DNA of 45,000 nt from Flagellimonas taeanensis (GTDB lineage: Bacteria; Bacteroidota; Bacteroidia; Flavobacteriales; Flavobacteriaceae): the NCBI RefSeq assembly GCF_003584105.1, contig NZ_QXFO01000026.1:238295-283294 (forward strand), written 5' to 3'. Positions 7,825 to 15,843 of the stretch are shown here, one piece after another (position 1 is the stretch's first letter; every line of letters begins with the position of its first letter). The notes beneath the pieces were generated by a model. That model did not search any database and had not been told where the DNA came from. It was given only the letters and a program-made list of their open reading frames with translations. A program made the position numbers and the translations under genes.

Positions 7825-8211
7825 TTAGCTTTCCGTGTCCAGAAAAGCGGCCACATCGGAAGGGGAGATGATCTGGATCGCGGTATGGCCATTCACCAAA
7901 ATGGGGTGTTGAAAGGCCTGTGGGCAATTGGCCAACAGTTTGAGCCAATCGTGCGGGTCCTTGATATCGGGATCTTTGCCATAGGCCGCTATGAAATCGG
8001 GGTGTTGGGTATCGATCAATTGGTGAAGAGGTAGATTGAGATATTCGGCCAGTTCGGCCCATTGCGTGCCCGTGACCTTGGTCTTGGCAATATCCACTTC
8101 CATGATCTTTTTGTCCGAAGCCTTAACATAGGCCAAGGCCTGTTTGCCAATAGAGGTGACGGAGCTGTAATAAAATTTGATTTCCCGGTCGTTTGTAGCA
8201 ATTACCCCCAT
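7825..8211 (-). CDS. ArsC/Spx-fold protein without catalytic cysteine
   Basis: The 128-residue protein has the length and order of the ArsC/YffB thioredoxin-like family: an N-terminal strand (IKFYYSSVTSIGKQALAYV), a helical middle, and a C-terminal segment HPILVNGHTAIQI that matches the family's 'RPI.v..g.....' strand. In active arsenate reductases the first loop reads NPxCxxxR/K with a reactive cysteine. Here it reads SSVTSIGKQ and contains no cysteine. The protein therefore cannot do standard thiol chemistry at that site and may be a regulator or binding protein. It is probably cytoplasmic and may be in an operon with the two AsmA-like genes downstream. Confidence 0.7.
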   Translation of the reverse strand: MGVIATNDREIKFYYSSVTSIGKQALAYVKASDKKIMEVDIAKTKVTGTQWAELAEYLNLPLHQLIDTQHPDFIAAYGKDPDIKDPHDWLKLLANCPQAFQHPILVNGHTAIQIISPSDVAAFLDTES

Positions 8212-8291
8212 GATGTTGTGAATTATGGTTTATGCCAAGTTGGGGATTTTTAGGGGGACTTGTTGACGCTATCCATTTATTTGATGTCGTA

Positions 8292-8322
8292 AAACAGAAA
8301 GCGGGGCAATCTCTTGCCCCGC
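8292..8322 (-). terminator. terminator of the HmuY/TonB operon
   Basis: On the minus strand a perfect 9-bp stem GCGGGGCAA/TTGCCCCGC with a 4-base loop (8301-8322) is followed by TTTCTGTTTT. It lies about 130 bases past the HmuY-like stop codon. The sequence TTTGAGTTAG precedes it at 8344-8335. Another perfect palindrome, TCCATTAT/ATAATGGA (8411-8428), lies between the gene and the terminator. Confidence 0.75.
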
Positions 8323-8450
8323 CATTCACACAAACTAACTCAAACTACACGTCAAAAAGGCGATAATGATAACAAACAATCCGGTAATTTTGAGCAGTCC
8401 GATCAGTCAATCCATTATTTATAATGGACGGAACAATATGTTGTGTCAGC

Positions 8451-9962
8451 TTACAGACGTTCGTAGGTGAACTGGAAATGTCCCCTTTCCCCTTCGGTGC
8501 TGGTATAGGCCGTAAAGTTCAATTTATAGTAATTGCCATCTGCATCCTTGAGCACATAGTATCGGTCCGTGTTGACGACGCCTCCAAAAGTATTCCTCCA
8601 ACCGCTTCCCACAACGGCCCTGTTGTCATACACCAAAGCGGATTCGTCCACATCGGCCATCGTGAAATTGGCATAGGTGGGCACGTCTCCTTCAATGGTC
8701 ACTTGGTAGAGTCCTACACCACCCAAGGTGTTGTGGACCACATAGTCCGAATAGGTAAGCCCGGCGGCAATAGGGCCTTGGTAACCATAATAGGTAAATA
8801 CCCCCGTGAGGTTGATGTCCCATTCTTCCTTGGCGGGCTCCACGTTTACGGTTTCGCCATTGGTCAGGCTAAAGGCAGTAATGTTATGGGCAGCGTCCTT
8901 GGGAACGGTCACCTCCGAAAAGGCGGTGGTCTCGTTCAAATCGGCATATTGGATGGTATAGCTGTTGCCATCGCTCAATATCCTTACTTTGATGATGTCC
9001 CGAAGGTCACCCGTAGTATTGATGCTTCCCGTTTCTGCTGGTTCGGTGGGGATTTCTTTCCCCAGACTTACCAAATAAACATAATTTTCCTCTGGCGTTG
9101 TGGATATTTCGGCAAAAGCGGTCCCTTCCAAGGTACCCTCGGGGCTATCGGTGAACGAGATGCCTGCTTCAAGATTCCCATACTGGTTATAGCCTATGGG
9201 TAATCCTGGAGTAAGCCCCGCAACGGTAGTGACATTAACAGGTTCCAATTGTTCAGTAACAAAACTATAAGTGAATAAATCCATGGGTTCGGGCAAGTCA
9301 CTGGCTTCAGTAACCGAAAGCAAATCGGTCACTCCTGTAAGTGCTACAGCAGATACGGATAGGGAACTGTTCAGGAACACACGGTTTTCTGTGCCGTTAT
9401 AGAATCCAATTTCCCATAGGTCACGTCGCACAGCGGTCTGTACCCCGGTGCTGAAATCAAAATAGACCTGATTCGGCTGGTTGGACCCTCCATTTTCCGT
9501 GTCGATGATGCCACTGGTGGCCGCAATGGGAGTGTAGCTCACCAAGGAAGAGGACGTAGATCCCGTGGACCAATCCGCTTCGCTAAAGCCATCTATGGTA
9601 AAGGTGACGGACTTGGTGGTCCCTTCTATGGCATTGGTAAGCTTGTTGAAGGTGAAACTGGCATTCGTATCGCCGGATGTCACGGGCACTGAAATGGTAC
9701 CAGAACTTCCATCGGGAGAGGTTGTAAAATCTGTTCCGTATTCGGCATTGTCCCCGGAATAAGAAACGGTAATGGTGCCATTTTCCGAGGCCGCCCTAGA
9801 AAAGTTCAGGACAATCTCCTTGGAAGTTTCCTCTTCGGTGGTGCTCACTGTGGCACTGGCAAAAGTGGCCGTGAAATCGATTAGGTTTTCGCCGTCATCA
9901 TCACTACAGGAACTGAGGATGAGCATCAATGCAATTGCTTTTAAAAGGATCGTTTTTTTCAT
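8451..9962 (-). CDS. HmuY-like surface lipoprotein
   Basis: The 503-residue product begins with a lipoprotein signal (MKKTILLKAIALMLILSSC, lipidated C19) and an acidic SDDDGE stretch that favours outer-membrane surface export in Bacteroidota. Residues about 28-125 form a Calx-beta-like domain (ENGTITVSYSGDNAEYGTDF). The remainder resembles HmuY: the 'W-(E/D)-I' strands LWEIGFYNG and EEWDINLTGVFTYY, and the C-terminal YYVLKDADGNYYKLNF. HmuY proteins bind haem and hand it to the partner TonB receptor. That receptor is encoded 5 bp upstream in the same operon, which supports the assignment. Whether haem is the real ligand cannot be told from sequence. A terminator lies at 8292-8322. Confidence 0.75.
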   Translation of the reverse strand: MKKTILLKAIALMLILSSCSDDDGENLIDFTATFASATVSTTEEETSKEIVLNFSRAASENGTITVSYSGDNAEYGTDFTTSPDGSSGTISVPVTSGDTNASFTFNKLTNAIEGTTKSVTFTIDGFSEADWSTGSTSSSLVSYTPIAATSGIIDTENGGSNQPNQVYFDFSTGVQTAVRRDLWEIGFYNGTENRVFLNSSLSVSAVALTGVTDLLSVTEASDLPEPMDLFTYSFVTEQLEPVNVTTVAGLTPGLPIGYNQYGNLEAGISFTDSPEGTLEGTAFAEISTTPEENYVYLVSLGKEIPTEPAETGSINTTGDLRDIIKVRILSDGNSYTIQYADLNETTAFSEVTVPKDAAHNITAFSLTNGETVNVEPAKEEWDINLTGVFTYYGYQGPIAAGLTYSDYVVHNTLGGVGLYQVTIEGDVPTYANFTMADVDESALVYDNRAVVGSGWRNTFGGVVNTDRYYVLKDADGNYYKLNFTAYTSTEGERGHFQFTYERL

Positions 9963-9967
9963 TGGTT

Positions 9968-12130
9968 TTAATTAAAATTTAGATTGTATAAAAGTTTTAG
10001 AAAATAAGACCTCCCATTGCCGAACAGACGGCTGGAGGATACGGAAGAGCCATGGGCGCCCGATGGTACATCCGAGGCATTCACCCGGACGATGTCGAAG
10101 ATGTTCCTGGCCCCAAGGGTGATGTTGAAATTTTTAGTGATGTTGGTCCTCACCGAGGCATCCATCCAAGTGAAATCATCGGTCTGCCCGATCACGGGAC
10201 CGTCCGTATCGTTCAGGACCACTTGTGTCCTACCGTTGTATTTCAATTGGGCGGACAAAGTGGTGCGGATGGTAGGGATGGTATAGCCTACGGAGGATTG
10301 TAGGTTAAAGCTCCATAGATAATCGCTATTGCTCGCTAGGGATTCGTCAATGGTCGTGGATTCACCCAGATAGGTAGCACCCAGGGAAAGCTGCCAGCGG
10401 TCCATGATCAGGGAATTTTCCAACGAAAAACCCAAGATTTTTGAATAGTCCACATTGGCAAAGGTGAATAGGTTCCTGTCCTCCTCATCTGTGGTGACCA
10501 CCGAGGCTATTTTGTCCTTGATGTCAAAATAATAGGACTTGAAAGCAGTTTTCAGCATGCTGCTTTCGCCGAGCCGGAATTTGTCCTCCAAGTTCAGGAA
10601 AATGGAAATGCCATCTTCGGGATCCAGATCGGGATTGCCCTGCACATTGTGGTTGGAGTCCACAAAGTAGAAGAAAAGCTCCTCAAAATTGGGCGCCCGG
10701 AATGCTGAGCCCAATATGGCCTTTACCTTGAAGGTATCGGTGATGTCGTAGGTGGAGGAGAGGGACCAGATGAGTTTGTTGCCGAACTGGGAATTGTTCG
10801 TGTATCGTGCTCCCGGGAAGATGGAAAACCTATCCGAAATATTGAAATCGGCCACTCCAAAAAAGTCATAGTTCTCCAAGGTGTTTTCCACCACATCGTT
10901 GGAATACTCGCCAGTGGCAATGGCGTCAAAACCGGTCTGATGGGTGAACTCGTATCCCAATTGCAGGTTGAAAAAATCCGATTTGGGGACCATGTTGCCC
11001 ACAAAGCCCTTGGAGTACCAGATCTCCGAGGATTGACTCAGGTTGTCGGCGATATAGGACTCAATGCCCCGCTGCAGGATGTTATAGACGTATTGTTGAT
11101 AATATCGTTTTTGGGTCTGTTGGGAAAAGGAGAGGTTATAGATGGTCTGGCCTTTGAGCGGTCCGGAAATGTTGAGGTTGTTCATCACCCTTTGGGTGTC
11201 GAAAGTTTCATCAAGGGCCGTGGGCTCCACCATGCCGGTGTCGCTGTTCAGCCTTCCGGTGACATTGCGGTTATACACGGGAACGGTCTCATCATAGTAT
11301 TGGAACTTGTAGAAAATGTTGTGCTTGCCAAGGGCCGTATTGAGGTTTCCGAAGGCAGTGAACTGCTCTTTGGGGTTCCATTCCATGCCCCGAAGCCCAT
11401 CATTGACCACGGTATTATCCTGTATGTTCACATAATTTTTGCCTTTGTAGCCATTATAGAAACCCGCAAAATCATTTCTGGAACCTCCAATCGAGATACT
11501 GGTCTTCTCGCTGAGTTGATGGCTCAACTTTGCATTTTGGATATGACGGCCCTTATCGAACCATTCATATTCATCGCCCACCGTTTCTTCTTGAACGGAC
11601 AATTGAAGTTGCCATTTGGCATTTTCCAACCCGCGTTTGGTGACGATATTGATCACCCCTGCCACGGCATTGTCCCCATAGAGCACGCCCATGGAACCCT
11701 CCACGATTTCGATCCGTTCCACATCTTCTAGATTGATCTGCGTGATGTCTATATTGTTGCCCATGCCGTTGTCACTGGCCATGGGAATGCCGTCGATCAG
11801 CACTTTCACGTATTGTCCGTCCAGACCAAACATGCTGATGGTGGACCTACCTGTGGATGGGTCAGGGGTGACCGTGATATTGAGGTTGTAGTTAAGGATG
11901 TCCGCAAGATTGTTCCCAGCCACTTTGGCAATGTCCCTTTGATCTAGGACACCCACGGCAAAAAGTTTTTTGCTGAGCGACATGACCTGACTTTCCCCGG
12001 TGACCACGACCTCGTTAAGGTTTTGCATGGACATGGAGTCTTTTTCCATGGTATTTTTTTCTTGGGCGTGACCTATTGCGCAGATAAAAAGGGAAGTAAT
12101 AAGAAAACCACTATATTTATTTAGACTCAT
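9968..12130 (-). CDS. TonB-dependent outer-membrane receptor (haem/iron type)
   Basis: The product is a 720-residue TonB-dependent receptor: signal peptide (MSLNKYSGFLITSLFICAIGHA), TonB box NEVVVTGE near residues 39-46, plug domain with LIDGIPM and GVLYGDNAVAGVINIVTKRG, and a beta barrel ending in an aromatic strand (SYFLKLLYNLNFN). It lacks the N-terminal carboxypeptidase-like domain of SusC proteins, so it is closer to siderophore and haem receptors. An upstream ATG at 12151 is possible but overlaps the -7 promoter element at 12149-12156, so I place the start at 12130, directly before the signal peptide. The HmuY-like lipoprotein gene follows after 5 bp. Iron regulation is likely from the palindrome in the divergent promoter region. 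Confidence 0.9.
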   Translation of the reverse strand: MSLNKYSGFLITSLFICAIGHAQEKNTMEKDSMSMQNLNEVVVTGESQVMSLSKKLFAVGVLDQRDIAKVAGNNLADILNYNLNITVTPDPSTGRSTISMFGLDGQYVKVLIDGIPMASDNGMGNNIDITQINLEDVERIEIVEGSMGVLYGDNAVAGVINIVTKRGLENAKWQLQLSVQEETVGDEYEWFDKGRHIQNAKLSHQLSEKTSISIGGSRNDFAGFYNGYKGKNYVNIQDNTVVNDGLRGMEWNPKEQFTAFGNLNTALGKHNIFYKFQYYDETVPVYNRNVTGRLNSDTGMVEPTALDETFDTQRVMNNLNISGPLKGQTIYNLSFSQQTQKRYYQQYVYNILQRGIESYIADNLSQSSEIWYSKGFVGNMVPKSDFFNLQLGYEFTHQTGFDAIATGEYSNDVVENTLENYDFFGVADFNISDRFSIFPGARYTNNSQFGNKLIWSLSSTYDITDTFKVKAILGSAFRAPNFEELFFYFVDSNHNVQGNPDLDPEDGISIFLNLEDKFRLGESSMLKTAFKSYYFDIKDKIASVVTTDEEDRNLFTFANVDYSKILGFSLENSLIMDRWQLSLGATYLGESTTIDESLASNSDYLWSFNLQSSVGYTIPTIRTTLSAQLKYNGRTQVVLNDTDGPVIGQTDDFTWMDASVRTNITKNFNITLGARNIFDIVRVNASDVPSGAHGSSVSSSRLFGNGRSYFLKLLYNLNFN

Positions 12131-12148
12131 TCTATATAATTGTTGGGG

Positions 12149-12197
12149 CAAATATATATTTTATTTTTATTCAATCTAAATAAGTTTAGTATTTTTG
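12149..12197. promoter_or_regulatory. divergent promoters with shared palindromic operator
   Basis: The minus-strand -7 element TATATTTG (12156-12149) serves the receptor operon and the plus-strand element TATTTTTG (12190-12197) serves the DUF6607-like gene. Between them, CTAAA-TAAG-TTTAG (12176-12189) is a palindrome of the kind seen in iron-responsive Fur-type sites. Its position next to the plus-strand -7 element would allow a repressor to block that promoter, and it also covers the upstream part of the minus-strand one. The regulator is inferred. Confidence 0.6.
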
Positions 12198-12234
12198 TAC
12201 TTTAACATTCTGAAAACAACTAACAGATATTCGT

Positions 12235-13158
12235 ATGAAAAAATCGATCATTTTCTTGATGCTCTTGATGGGAGGGGCGTCAATGACACATTCACAGGAA
12301 AAGAAGGAACTCGACCGCAAGGCCATATTGGACATGTGCGGATGCTATGAGGTCACTTTTAAGTATACCGAGACCTTTGCCCCCGAAATCGACTATGAGA
12401 AAAAACTGGACTATACCTCCAAGGCCCTGGAGCTGGCCTTGCCCATTATAGACGAGGAGAACAAAATATCCCTGCAACATTTGTTGGTGATCAATGATAG
12501 CACGGTGATCAAACACTGGAGACAGGATTGGTTGTTCGAGAACCAAAAAGTGTTCCACTATAATGGTGGAAATAGCTGGAACTTTACCCAGTTGCCTGCC
12601 GATGCCGTGAAGGGGCAATGGACTCAAAAGGTATACCAAGTGGATGATAGTCCAAGGTATTCCGGTTCTTCCACATGGGTGCATTACGATGGGAAGCACT
12701 ATTGGGAAAACACAAGCGATTCCCCGCTGCCCCGAAGGGAGTATTCCAAAAGGAGCGATTACAATGTGATGGCCAGGGGCAATCGACAGGAAATCACTTC
12801 CTATGGATGGGTGCACGAGCAGGACAATGACAAGATCATTCGTGAGGAAGGTGCCGAAGATGTGTTGTTGGCCCAGGAGAAAGGGTTCAATATCTACAAA
12901 AAGGTGGCTGACGCCGATTGTAAGGTGGCCGCGGACTGGTGGGCAGCCCACAAGGATTTTTGGGCCAAGGCGCGTGCCGCTTGGGACGAGGTCTATGAAA
13001 GGGAAGGTGATCTAACGCTTCTGAAACAGGTGGATGGGCAACCGATGTTCGTGCAGTTTTATAGTTTGGAAGAGAAAAATGCGAACAAAGGACAAATCTT
13101 GGAATTGATCAAAAGTTTTGTTTCGGACAAGAAAAAAGGGGAAAATGCAGGTAAATAG
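12235..13158 (+). CDS. DUF6607-like secreted protein of the haem/iron locus
   Basis: The product has 307 residues, with a signal peptide (MKKSIIFLMLLMGGASMTHSQ). The mature part starts with a CGCYEVTFKYTETFAP block (about 35-50) that I associate with the DUF6607 family; the family call is from memory. The rest is rich in tryptophan and aromatic residues (KHWRQDWLFENQKVFHYNGGNSWNF), which suggests a compact ligand-binding domain in the periplasm or on the surface. It is divergent from a TonB receptor/HmuY-like operon with a shared operator, and its 3' end overlaps the FMN-binding gene by 14 bp. This context suggests a part in haem or iron uptake, but no reaction can be assigned. Confidence 0.7.
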   Translation: MKKSIIFLMLLMGGASMTHSQEKKELDRKAILDMCGCYEVTFKYTETFAPEIDYEKKLDYTSKALELALPIIDEENKISLQHLLVINDSTVIKHWRQDWLFENQKVFHYNGGNSWNFTQLPADAVKGQWTQKVYQVDDSPRYSGSSTWVHYDGKHYWENTSDSPLPRREYSKRSDYNVMARGNRQEITSYGWVHEQDNDKIIREEGAEDVLLAQEKGFNIYKKVADADCKVAADWWAAHKDFWAKARAAWDEVYEREGDLTLLKQVDGQPMFVQFYSLEEKNANKGQILELIKSFVSDKKKGENAGK

Positions 13159-13696
13159 ATTAAGGCTTGCCGGTTTGATGGTGTTTTGTATGGCCTTTTT
13201 CTTTCTGGGTTTCAAGGCGGGAAAGATTCCCCCTAAGCTAAAGGAAAAACTGGACAATGCCGTTCTGACCACCTTTGAGGTGGAGGGCTTTACTTTGGAA
13301 TTGATAGCCCTGGACCCCAAACTGAACCAAAAAACACCATCGGAACTGGGAGGGGACAATCTTTTCAAGGTAGTTGGCAATGGTTCCACCCTAGGGTATG
13401 CCTATTTGGGCGAGGCCCCGAGCATGAAGGATGTGTTTGACTACGTGGTGTTGTTCAACCCAGACCTGACCATAAAAAAATCAAAAATATTGATATACCG
13501 TGAAGATCATGGCCGCCAAGTGGGCAGTCAACGATGGCTGAAACAGTTCATCGGCAGAAAATCAGGCGAAAGCTTGGCTTATGGGGAGGACATCGATGGG
13601 ATTTCCGGCGCGACCATCTCCGCAAAATCCATGACCTTGGCGGTGAGCAATATCCTGGAAAGCATGCAGGTATTGCAGGACAATAAAGTGTTTTGA
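13145..13696 (+). CDS. FMN-binding domain protein (predicted flavinylated)
   Basis: The chosen start at 13145 overlaps the previous gene by 14 bp and gives 183 residues beginning MQVNRLRLAG. An ATG 27 bases earlier is possible but adds only a basic stretch. Residues about 7-24 form a membrane anchor or signal. The C-terminal part has DGISGATISAKSMT (151-164), the motif at which ApbE attaches FMN to a threonine, here probably T157. Proteins of this type carry electrons on the outer face of the cytoplasmic membrane. Coupled to a DUF6607-like gene and facing a haem-receptor operon, it may reduce imported haem or iron; that is inference. No ApbE gene is in the window. A terminator follows at 13721-13752. 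Confidence 0.85.
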   Translation: MQVNRLRLAGLMVFCMAFFFLGFKAGKIPPKLKEKLDNAVLTTFEVEGFTLELIALDPKLNQKTPSELGGDNLFKVVGNGSTLGYAYLGEAPSMKDVFDYVVLFNPDLTIKKSKILIYREDHGRQVGSQRWLKQFIGRKSGESLAYGEDIDGISGATISAKSMTLAVSNILESMQVLQDNKVF

Positions 13697-13720
13697 CCAA
13701 GTAGGTTAAATTTAATTCGG

Positions 13721-13752
13721 AAAGGCCGTTCCATTTTGGGGCGGCTTTTTTT
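13721..13752 (+). terminator. terminator after the FMN-binding protein gene
   Basis: AAAGGCCGTTCC pairs with GGGGCGGCTTT through G-C, A-T and G-U pairs around the loop ATTTT, and a run of seven T follows (13746-13752). It lies between two convergent genes and ends two bases before the stop codon of the DUF3307 gene on the other strand. Confidence 0.75.
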
Positions 13753-13753
13753 G

Positions 13754-14479
13754 TCACATCCTATCCAAAAGATAGATATACAACATGCCCGATAAAATGG
13801 CCAGTCCAAAGCTCAAGAGGGTACCGATGAGGACATACTCGGTCAGTTTTCGGTTTTTGCCCTTGTTCAGGTCTCCAAAACGGAACACCGACTTGGCCGC
13901 GATGAGCAACCCAATGGCCGCCCATTGTTGGATGAGGATGAACCCAAAGACAAAGAGTCGCTCCAACATACCGATATAGGTGCCCGCATTTTTCAACGAG
14001 CCGCCCTCACCTGATTCATCTTCCTTGACAATTTCATCGATATAGGGGGCAAGCAGCATCCGCATGATGATTCCGGACACAAAGGTGACGAACACCAGAA
14101 ATGTGGTCAGCAAAAGGTTTTTCTCGGCCCAAAGGCCTGAAAGATCAATTGGAAACGGTTCGATCCAGTACACCATGCCCGCAATGACCAAAAGATGGAG
14201 CGCCTGATCCAATACGAAGAGCCACCGGTAGTTTTTTTGGTTGGTCAGGTAAAGTTTTCCCAAATCGATGAGGAGATGGGTCGCCACAATACAGGCCACT
14301 GCCCCCAGATGCCTGAATTGAAGAATGAGCAACAGGGTCAATAGATGTACCCCGATGTGAAAATATAGATATTTGGATCTTCCTTTCTTTTGGAGCTTGT
14401 CTTCTACCCAATGGGCAGGTTGCAACACAAAATCCCCGATAAAATGGGCCAAAATGAGTTTTAGGGCGAGTAGTGTCAT
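13754..14479 (-). CDS. DUF3307 integral membrane protein
   Basis: The 241-residue protein is mostly hydrophobic, with about six membrane segments. The N-terminus has LAHFIGDFVLQPAHWVEDK (10-28), and HLLIDLGKLYL and HLLVIAGMVYWI follow. This is the usual pattern of DUF3307 proteins. Its start overlaps the SatD-like gene's stop by 4 bp (ATGA), and the same two families are often paired in Bacteroidota, so they probably act together. The function of DUF3307 is not known. The gene belongs to the operon controlled by the iterated operator at 15091-15181. Confidence 0.8.
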   Translation of the reverse strand: MTLLALKLILAHFIGDFVLQPAHWVEDKLQKKGRSKYLYFHIGVHLLTLLLILQFRHLGAVACIVATHLLIDLGKLYLTNQKNYRWLFVLDQALHLLVIAGMVYWIEPFPIDLSGLWAEKNLLLTTFLVFVTFVSGIIMRMLLAPYIDEIVKEDESGEGGSLKNAGTYIGMLERLFVFGFILIQQWAAIGLLIAAKSVFRFGDLNKGKNRKLTEYVLIGTLLSFGLAILSGMLYIYLLDRM

Positions 14480-15075
14480 AATTGGGCGAGTTGGGTTTTG
14501 TAAAAATCGATCATTTTTCGCACTTCGTCAAAACCTGCCTTTTTTAGTTCCTCGCTGATGTTTCCCTGCGATTTGCCGAGCAGTGACGCCAGTTCCCTTT
14601 GGTTCATTTCCGGGTTTTCGATGGCGCTTTTCACTGTTTTTGAGATGGCAGGCGTCCAGTTGTCCATGGTCAACAAGGCCAGTTCCAAGAGCAGGTTGAT
14701 ATGCCCGTCAAAGGAAGCATTGGACGTTTTGATGGCCAGGTTCTGTTTTTTTAGGTTTTCGAAGCACTTGCCGGAATTTACAAATGCTTCCCCATTGGAC
14801 TCTGTGATCTTTTTCGCATCGTATGTCTTTTTCCCCAGTCCAACCGCTATCCTCACATCCATTTGGCGCACTTGTTTCAGGCAGGCCTTTATGTACAGGG
14901 AGGCTTCCAGGGCCTTTTCCGGTTCGGTCTGCAACTGAAAACTGTCGCCCCTATAAATTTCCCAATCGGATGGTTCGTCGCCATAACGGTCCAGGGCCTG
15001 TTTTAAGATGGGGAGCCATTTGGCGGTCTTGTGTTCCGTGGAATTTTTGATGTCTCCTGTAAGTACTGCTACCAT
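14476..15075 (-). CDS. SatD-like protein with C-terminal helix-turn-helix
   Basis: The 199-residue protein begins MVAVLTGDIKNSTE, the typical start of SatD-like proteins, whose N-terminal domain has a nucleotidyl-cyclase-like look (GDIKNS, then YRGDSFQ at about 42-48 and VRIAVGLGKKTYD). The last 60 residues contain a helix-turn-helix (MNQRELASLLGKSQGNISEELKKAGFDEV) like those of MarR or Sigma-70-like proteins. It may therefore be a DNA-binding regulator. Upstream are four 28-bp repeats with inverted half sites overlapping two -7 elements, which would suit autoregulation by this protein. It is translationally coupled to the DUF3307 gene. The ligand is unknown. Confidence 0.75.
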   Translation of the reverse strand: MVAVLTGDIKNSTEHKTAKWLPILKQALDRYGDEPSDWEIYRGDSFQLQTEPEKALEASLYIKACLKQVRQMDVRIAVGLGKKTYDAKKITESNGEAFVNSGKCFENLKKQNLAIKTSNASFDGHINLLLELALLTMDNWTPAISKTVKSAIENPEMNQRELASLLGKSQGNISEELKKAGFDEVRKMIDFYKTQLAQL

Positions 15076-15090
15076 TAGATCTATATAGAA

Positions 15091-15181
15091 TATCCGTCAA
15101 AAGACAGATAATTTAAAATATCTGTTTATTTACAGATAATCAAATATATCCGTTTATTCACAGATAATCAAATATATCTGT
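15091..15181 (-). promoter_or_regulatory. 28-bp iterated operator with two -7 elements (SatD-like gene)
   Basis: Units begin at 15091, 15119, 15147 and 15175, exactly 28 bases apart. Each full unit contains the inverted half sites TATCTGT (or TATCCGT) and ACAGATA; the fourth is partial. On the minus strand, TATATTTG -7 elements occur at 15176-15169 and 15148-15141, also 28 bases apart and inside the units. A repressor bound to the iterons would cover both promoters of the gene that starts at 15075. Confidence 0.8.
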
Positions 15182-15233
15182 AAAGATTTAGGGATCAGAC
15201 CTAGGCTTTGATGATTTGTAGCACATAGGAGCA

Positions 15234-15272
15234 TAAAAAAAGAAGCCGCGACCATGGCTCGGCGCGGCTTCT
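15234..15272 (-). terminator. terminator of the Spy-like gene
   Basis: On the minus strand AGAAGCCGCG and CGCGGCTTCT form a perfect 10-bp stem (15272-15241, 12-base loop), followed by a T-run (15240-15234). It lies 19 bases after the stop codon at 15292 and separates this gene from the iterated operator. Confidence 0.9.
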
Positions 15273-15291
15273 CAAAAATCAACAAAAAACA

Positions 15292-15747
15292 TTATCCTCT
15301 GCTTCCTCTCTGCTGCATTTTCTTTTTGCCATGCATGGCTTTTTGCTTTTTCATCTTTTTCCAGGTCTGGTACTGTTCGTCATTCAGTATTTCCTTCATT
15401 TTGGTCTGGAGGGCGATTTGGTGTTCCAATCGGGCATTTTCCATCTCAAACCTTTCTTCGGAAGTGGGTTCCTGCCATTTGCCACTTTCCTTTTTAGCCT
15501 TCATTTCTTCCCATTTCTCCTTGCGCAATGTGGCCTCGTCCAACTGGAGCTTCATTATTTTTTCCTGTTGGGCCTTGGTAAGGTCCAGGGCCAAGGTCAT
15601 TTTTTTGGTCTGCAAAGTGGCCATTTGTTCTGCGGTCAGGTCTATTTTTGGACTCCTCCGGGATTTATGACCATCATTTTTTTGGGCTACCGCACCAAGA
15701 CTGGTGAGCAACAACACCATTACTACTAATCGTTTCATATGCTTCAT
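15292..15747 (-). CDS. Spy/CpxP-like periplasmic helical protein
   Basis: The 151-residue product has a signal peptide (MKHMKRLVVMVLLLTSLGAVAQ) and a mature part that is almost all helix and very rich in lysine, glutamate and methionine. DLTAEQMATLQTKKMTLALDLTKAQQEKIMKLQ (35-67) contains two LTxxQ-type repeats, and LNDEQYQTWKKM near residue 122 resembles the third. This is the pattern of the Spy/CpxP/LTXXQ group, periplasmic chaperones or metal-stress sensors. The basic tail (HGKKKMQQRGSRG) is unusual. An internal ATG at residue 4 is an equally good start. No metal-efflux or two-component genes are adjacent, so its stimulus is unknown. Confidence 0.7.
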   Translation of the reverse strand: MKHMKRLVVMVLLLTSLGAVAQKNDGHKSRRSPKIDLTAEQMATLQTKKMTLALDLTKAQQEKIMKLQLDEATLRKEKWEEMKAKKESGKWQEPTSEERFEMENARLEHQIALQTKMKEILNDEQYQTWKKMKKQKAMHGKKKMQQRGSRG

Positions 15748-15843
15748 TTTTAATGATTTGTTCCTTGGACGGTGATATGGTCCATCGGTTTAATCACAAA
15801 AGCATGAATTGGGACACTTTTAACAATGGGTGTTTGAAGAAAA

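Noticed and set aside
12131..12151. Longer start for the TonB receptor at 12151
   Set aside because: It overlaps the -7 promoter element, so transcription would begin after that codon, and the signal peptide starts at the next ATG.
15091..15181. 28-bp repeats as a CRISPR array
   Set aside because: The 28-base period consists of the repeat unit itself without unique spacers, and it lies in a promoter region.
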